Source: Alphaproteobacteria bacterium (lineage in GTDB: Bacteria; Pseudomonadota; Alphaproteobacteria; Rs-D84). From it: DNA of 41,416 nucleotides. Positions within the stretch are counted from its first letter, which is position 1, and every line of letters starts with the position of its first letter. The stretch lies in NCBI GenBank assembly GCA_017436325.1, contig JAFSDI010000004.1, positions 1-41,416 on the forward strand, read 5' to 3'. The position numbers and the translations under genes were made by a program. The notes under the pieces are model-generated. The model saw nothing but the letters and a program-made list of their open reading frames with translations. It did not search any database and was not told the DNA's origin. Of the stretch, positions 40,147 to 41,416 are shown piece by piece.

Positions 40147-40833
40147 ATGTCAAAGAAAGAAATAAAAAAGAATAACAAGTCTGGTAAATGGTATGTGAAT
40201 ATTTCAAAGGTTATCGCATGGCCATTCGTTATGATTGCAACAGTGCTTAAGAATATTTGGATATGGATTTGTAAAATAAATTTAGTTGGTCTTGCAAATT
40301 GTGCATTATTGGTTGCGATTATCGTTTTATTTAGCGTATTAATTATGGATTTTATAGGATGTCAAAAAAAGCAAGCAATTGTTGCAACTGCACCAGTACC
40401 AGTACCGGTGACATTAAAAACGACAGAGGTAAAAACACCTGCGTTACCATTGCCAGTTGATATTAACACACGTAAAAAGACAGAACAGTCTGTACGTGTT
40501 GTACCAGTCGCAAAAAAACAAATAGAAATAGTTAAAAAGCAAACTGCAATTCATAATAAACAGTTTTGGGGCGATGTTATTATTGACAACCGCAGTGCAG
40601 GTGCACTGATACAAAACAATACAAAAATTAACGGCAATCTGTACCTGCAGAATATGCGTAAGTATGTATTGCCATGCGGAATTCATATCAATGGGAACTT
40701 ATTCCTGCGTGATGTGAATATGTTGCAGTTCTGTGGTGATTTTATCATTACAGGCAACATATATGTCAGCCCACATTCGTCTTTTGGTCCGATTCCAAAG
40801 TCTGCACGTTTGGGTGGCTATGTGGTACTGTAA
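40147..40833 (+). CDS. Membrane protein with bactofilin-like repeat end
   Basis: Unrecognised. The 228 residues have a Lys-rich start (MSKKEIKKNNKSGKW), a membrane segment (about 25-50), a second and stronger one (about 52-78, VAIIVLFSVLIMDF) and a Pro/Thr/Lys linker. The last 90 residues have short strand repeats (WGDVIIDN, INGNLYLQN, INGNLFLRD, ITGNIYVSP) like a small right-handed beta-helix, as in bactofilin or polymer-forming proteins. That would fit an envelope scaffold. AAAGGGA precedes the ATG. The strong promoter region suggests regulated or high expression. Confidence 0.7.
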   Translation: MSKKEIKKNNKSGKWYVNISKVIAWPFVMIATVLKNIWIWICKINLVGLANCALLVAIIVLFSVLIMDFIGCQKKQAIVATAPVPVPVTLKTTEVKTPALPLPVDINTRKKTEQSVRVVPVAKKQIEIVKKQTAIHNKQFWGDVIIDNRSAGALIQNNTKINGNLYLQNMRKYVLPCGIHINGNLFLRDVNMLQFCGDFIITGNIYVSPHSSFGPIPKSARLGGYVVL

Positions 40834-40875
40834 ACCATAAATTACAGAAATTTATTCATATATATCTCCCTTTGG

Positions 40876-40906
40876 ATGCCATCGATATTTCGGTGGCATT
40901 TTTTTA
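40876..40906 (+). terminator. Terminator of the 40147 gene
   Basis: ATGCCATCG, loop ATATTT, CGGTGGCAT with one T-G pair, followed by TTTTTTT. Confidence 0.88.
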
Positions 40907-40969
40907 GAATATTATGATAACTGGATAATATTTTTTTGATTTAAAATATTTTACCTTATGATGTCATTA

Positions 40970-41416
40970 ACAAAATTGTAATTTTGCGGGGCATGAAAAA
41001 ACCACAGCGATGACAAAAGATTAAAATTTGTGATTTTGTGGGGTTTGAATTGAGGTAGAAAAAAGGATAACACCTGGGTCCTGTGGTCAAGCCACAGGAT
41101 GACAAGGAGCTGAAGATTTATTATAAAATTTTGTGGGGCACGAAAAAACCACAGGATGACAAAGGTTAAATTCTAAAGTTTTTACTGAGAAATTGTGTTG
41201 AAAGTATAACAATTTTTTTGCAAAAAAAATTGTCATTCCATGGCTTGACCATGGAACCTAGGTTATAGAATCATTTTTTATTTGCAAAACCTGGGTCCTG
41301 TGGTCAAGCCACAGGATGACAAAGGTTAAATTCTAAAGTTTTTACTGAGAAATTGTGTTGAAAGTACAACAATTTTTTTGCAAAAAAAAATTGTCATTCC
41401 ATGGCTTGACCATGGA
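40970..41416. repeat. Terminal repeats, inverted relative to the left end
   Basis: Units with CCTGTGGTCAAGCCACAGG (41080-41098) and CCATGGCTTGACCATGG (41238-41254, 41399-41415), and the ACTGAGAAATTGTGTTG stretch twice, are reverse complements of the units at 1-495. No coding potential is seen beyond 40833. Confidence 0.9.

Noticed and set aside
1..41416. tRNA or rRNA genes
   Set aside because: I looked for the T-arm GGTTCGAAT pattern with CCA-proximal stems on both strands and saw none; GGTTCG at 32913 belongs to RNA-A.

Overview
The window is AT-rich bacterial DNA that uses the standard code (TAA and TGA both end real genes). Gene content (BamD, LptB/LptC, FabI, MurJ, DacA, RlpA, ComM, a VirB2/VirB11 pair, an RpoH-type groESL promoter of alphaproteobacterial form) suggests a Gram-negative, peptidoglycan-containing alphaproteobacterium, most likely one of the small-genome, host-associated or gut lineages. 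The lineage is inferred from gene content, not proven. Both ends lie in the same family of intergenic repeats in opposite orientations, so the window may be a contig that ended in repeats. || Layout. 1-500: three tandem repeat units. 563-4062 (minus): tilS, ftsH and an MBL-fold hydrolase, overlapping. 4111-5257: LOG-family gene facing DUF167 and HIT genes. 5364-9590 (plus): groES, groEL, rpoA, a 47-residue basic peptide and rplQ, with unusual hairpin elements directly behind groEL and rpoA. 9725-15076: envelope genes (bamD, murJ, rlpA-like, dacA) with folA. 15093-19138 (plus): recR, rsmA, a Kef-type antiporter, fabI. 19190-25052: large Cys-rich and repeat-bearing secreted proteins, a membrane protein and the rpsF-rpsR-rplI operon. 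25156-28422: a MotA/MotB-like stator pair facing lptC-lptB. 28489-34831: the accessory-looking part, with a secreted protein, six tandem hairpin elements, a VirB11-type ATPase, two lipoproteins (one an FKBP-type isomerase), a 29-residue membrane peptide, a VirB2-like pilin, two divergent structured RNAs, and a two-gene unit with a BspA-like repeat protein. 34927-40833: comM, lepB, rnc, secG, an acetyltransferase, a lipoprotein hydrolase and a membrane protein. 40970-41416: terminal repeats. || Most unusual are two non-coding structures. First, two divergently transcribed RNAs of about 240-250 nt (RNA-B minus, about 32534-32784; RNA-A plus, about 32895-33135) share a conserved 5' block, a long GC-rich 3' stem and an intrinsic terminator, and each ends a few tens of bases before a gene for an exported protein (virB2 and the BspA-like unit). 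They look like a duplicated leader or attenuator family that I do not recognise. Second, a family of long hairpins begins exactly at the stop codons of groEL, rpoA, the 28489-29298 gene and the FKBP gene. The apical loop is nearly invariant while the stems differ with compensating changes; one locus carries six tandem copies at a period of about 90 bp. || Many genes serve the envelope: outer-membrane assembly (bamD, lptBC), peptidoglycan (murJ, dacA, rlpA-like), export (lepB, secG), parts of a type IV secretion system and several secreted proteins. No tRNA, rRNA, CRISPR array or transposase gene was seen.
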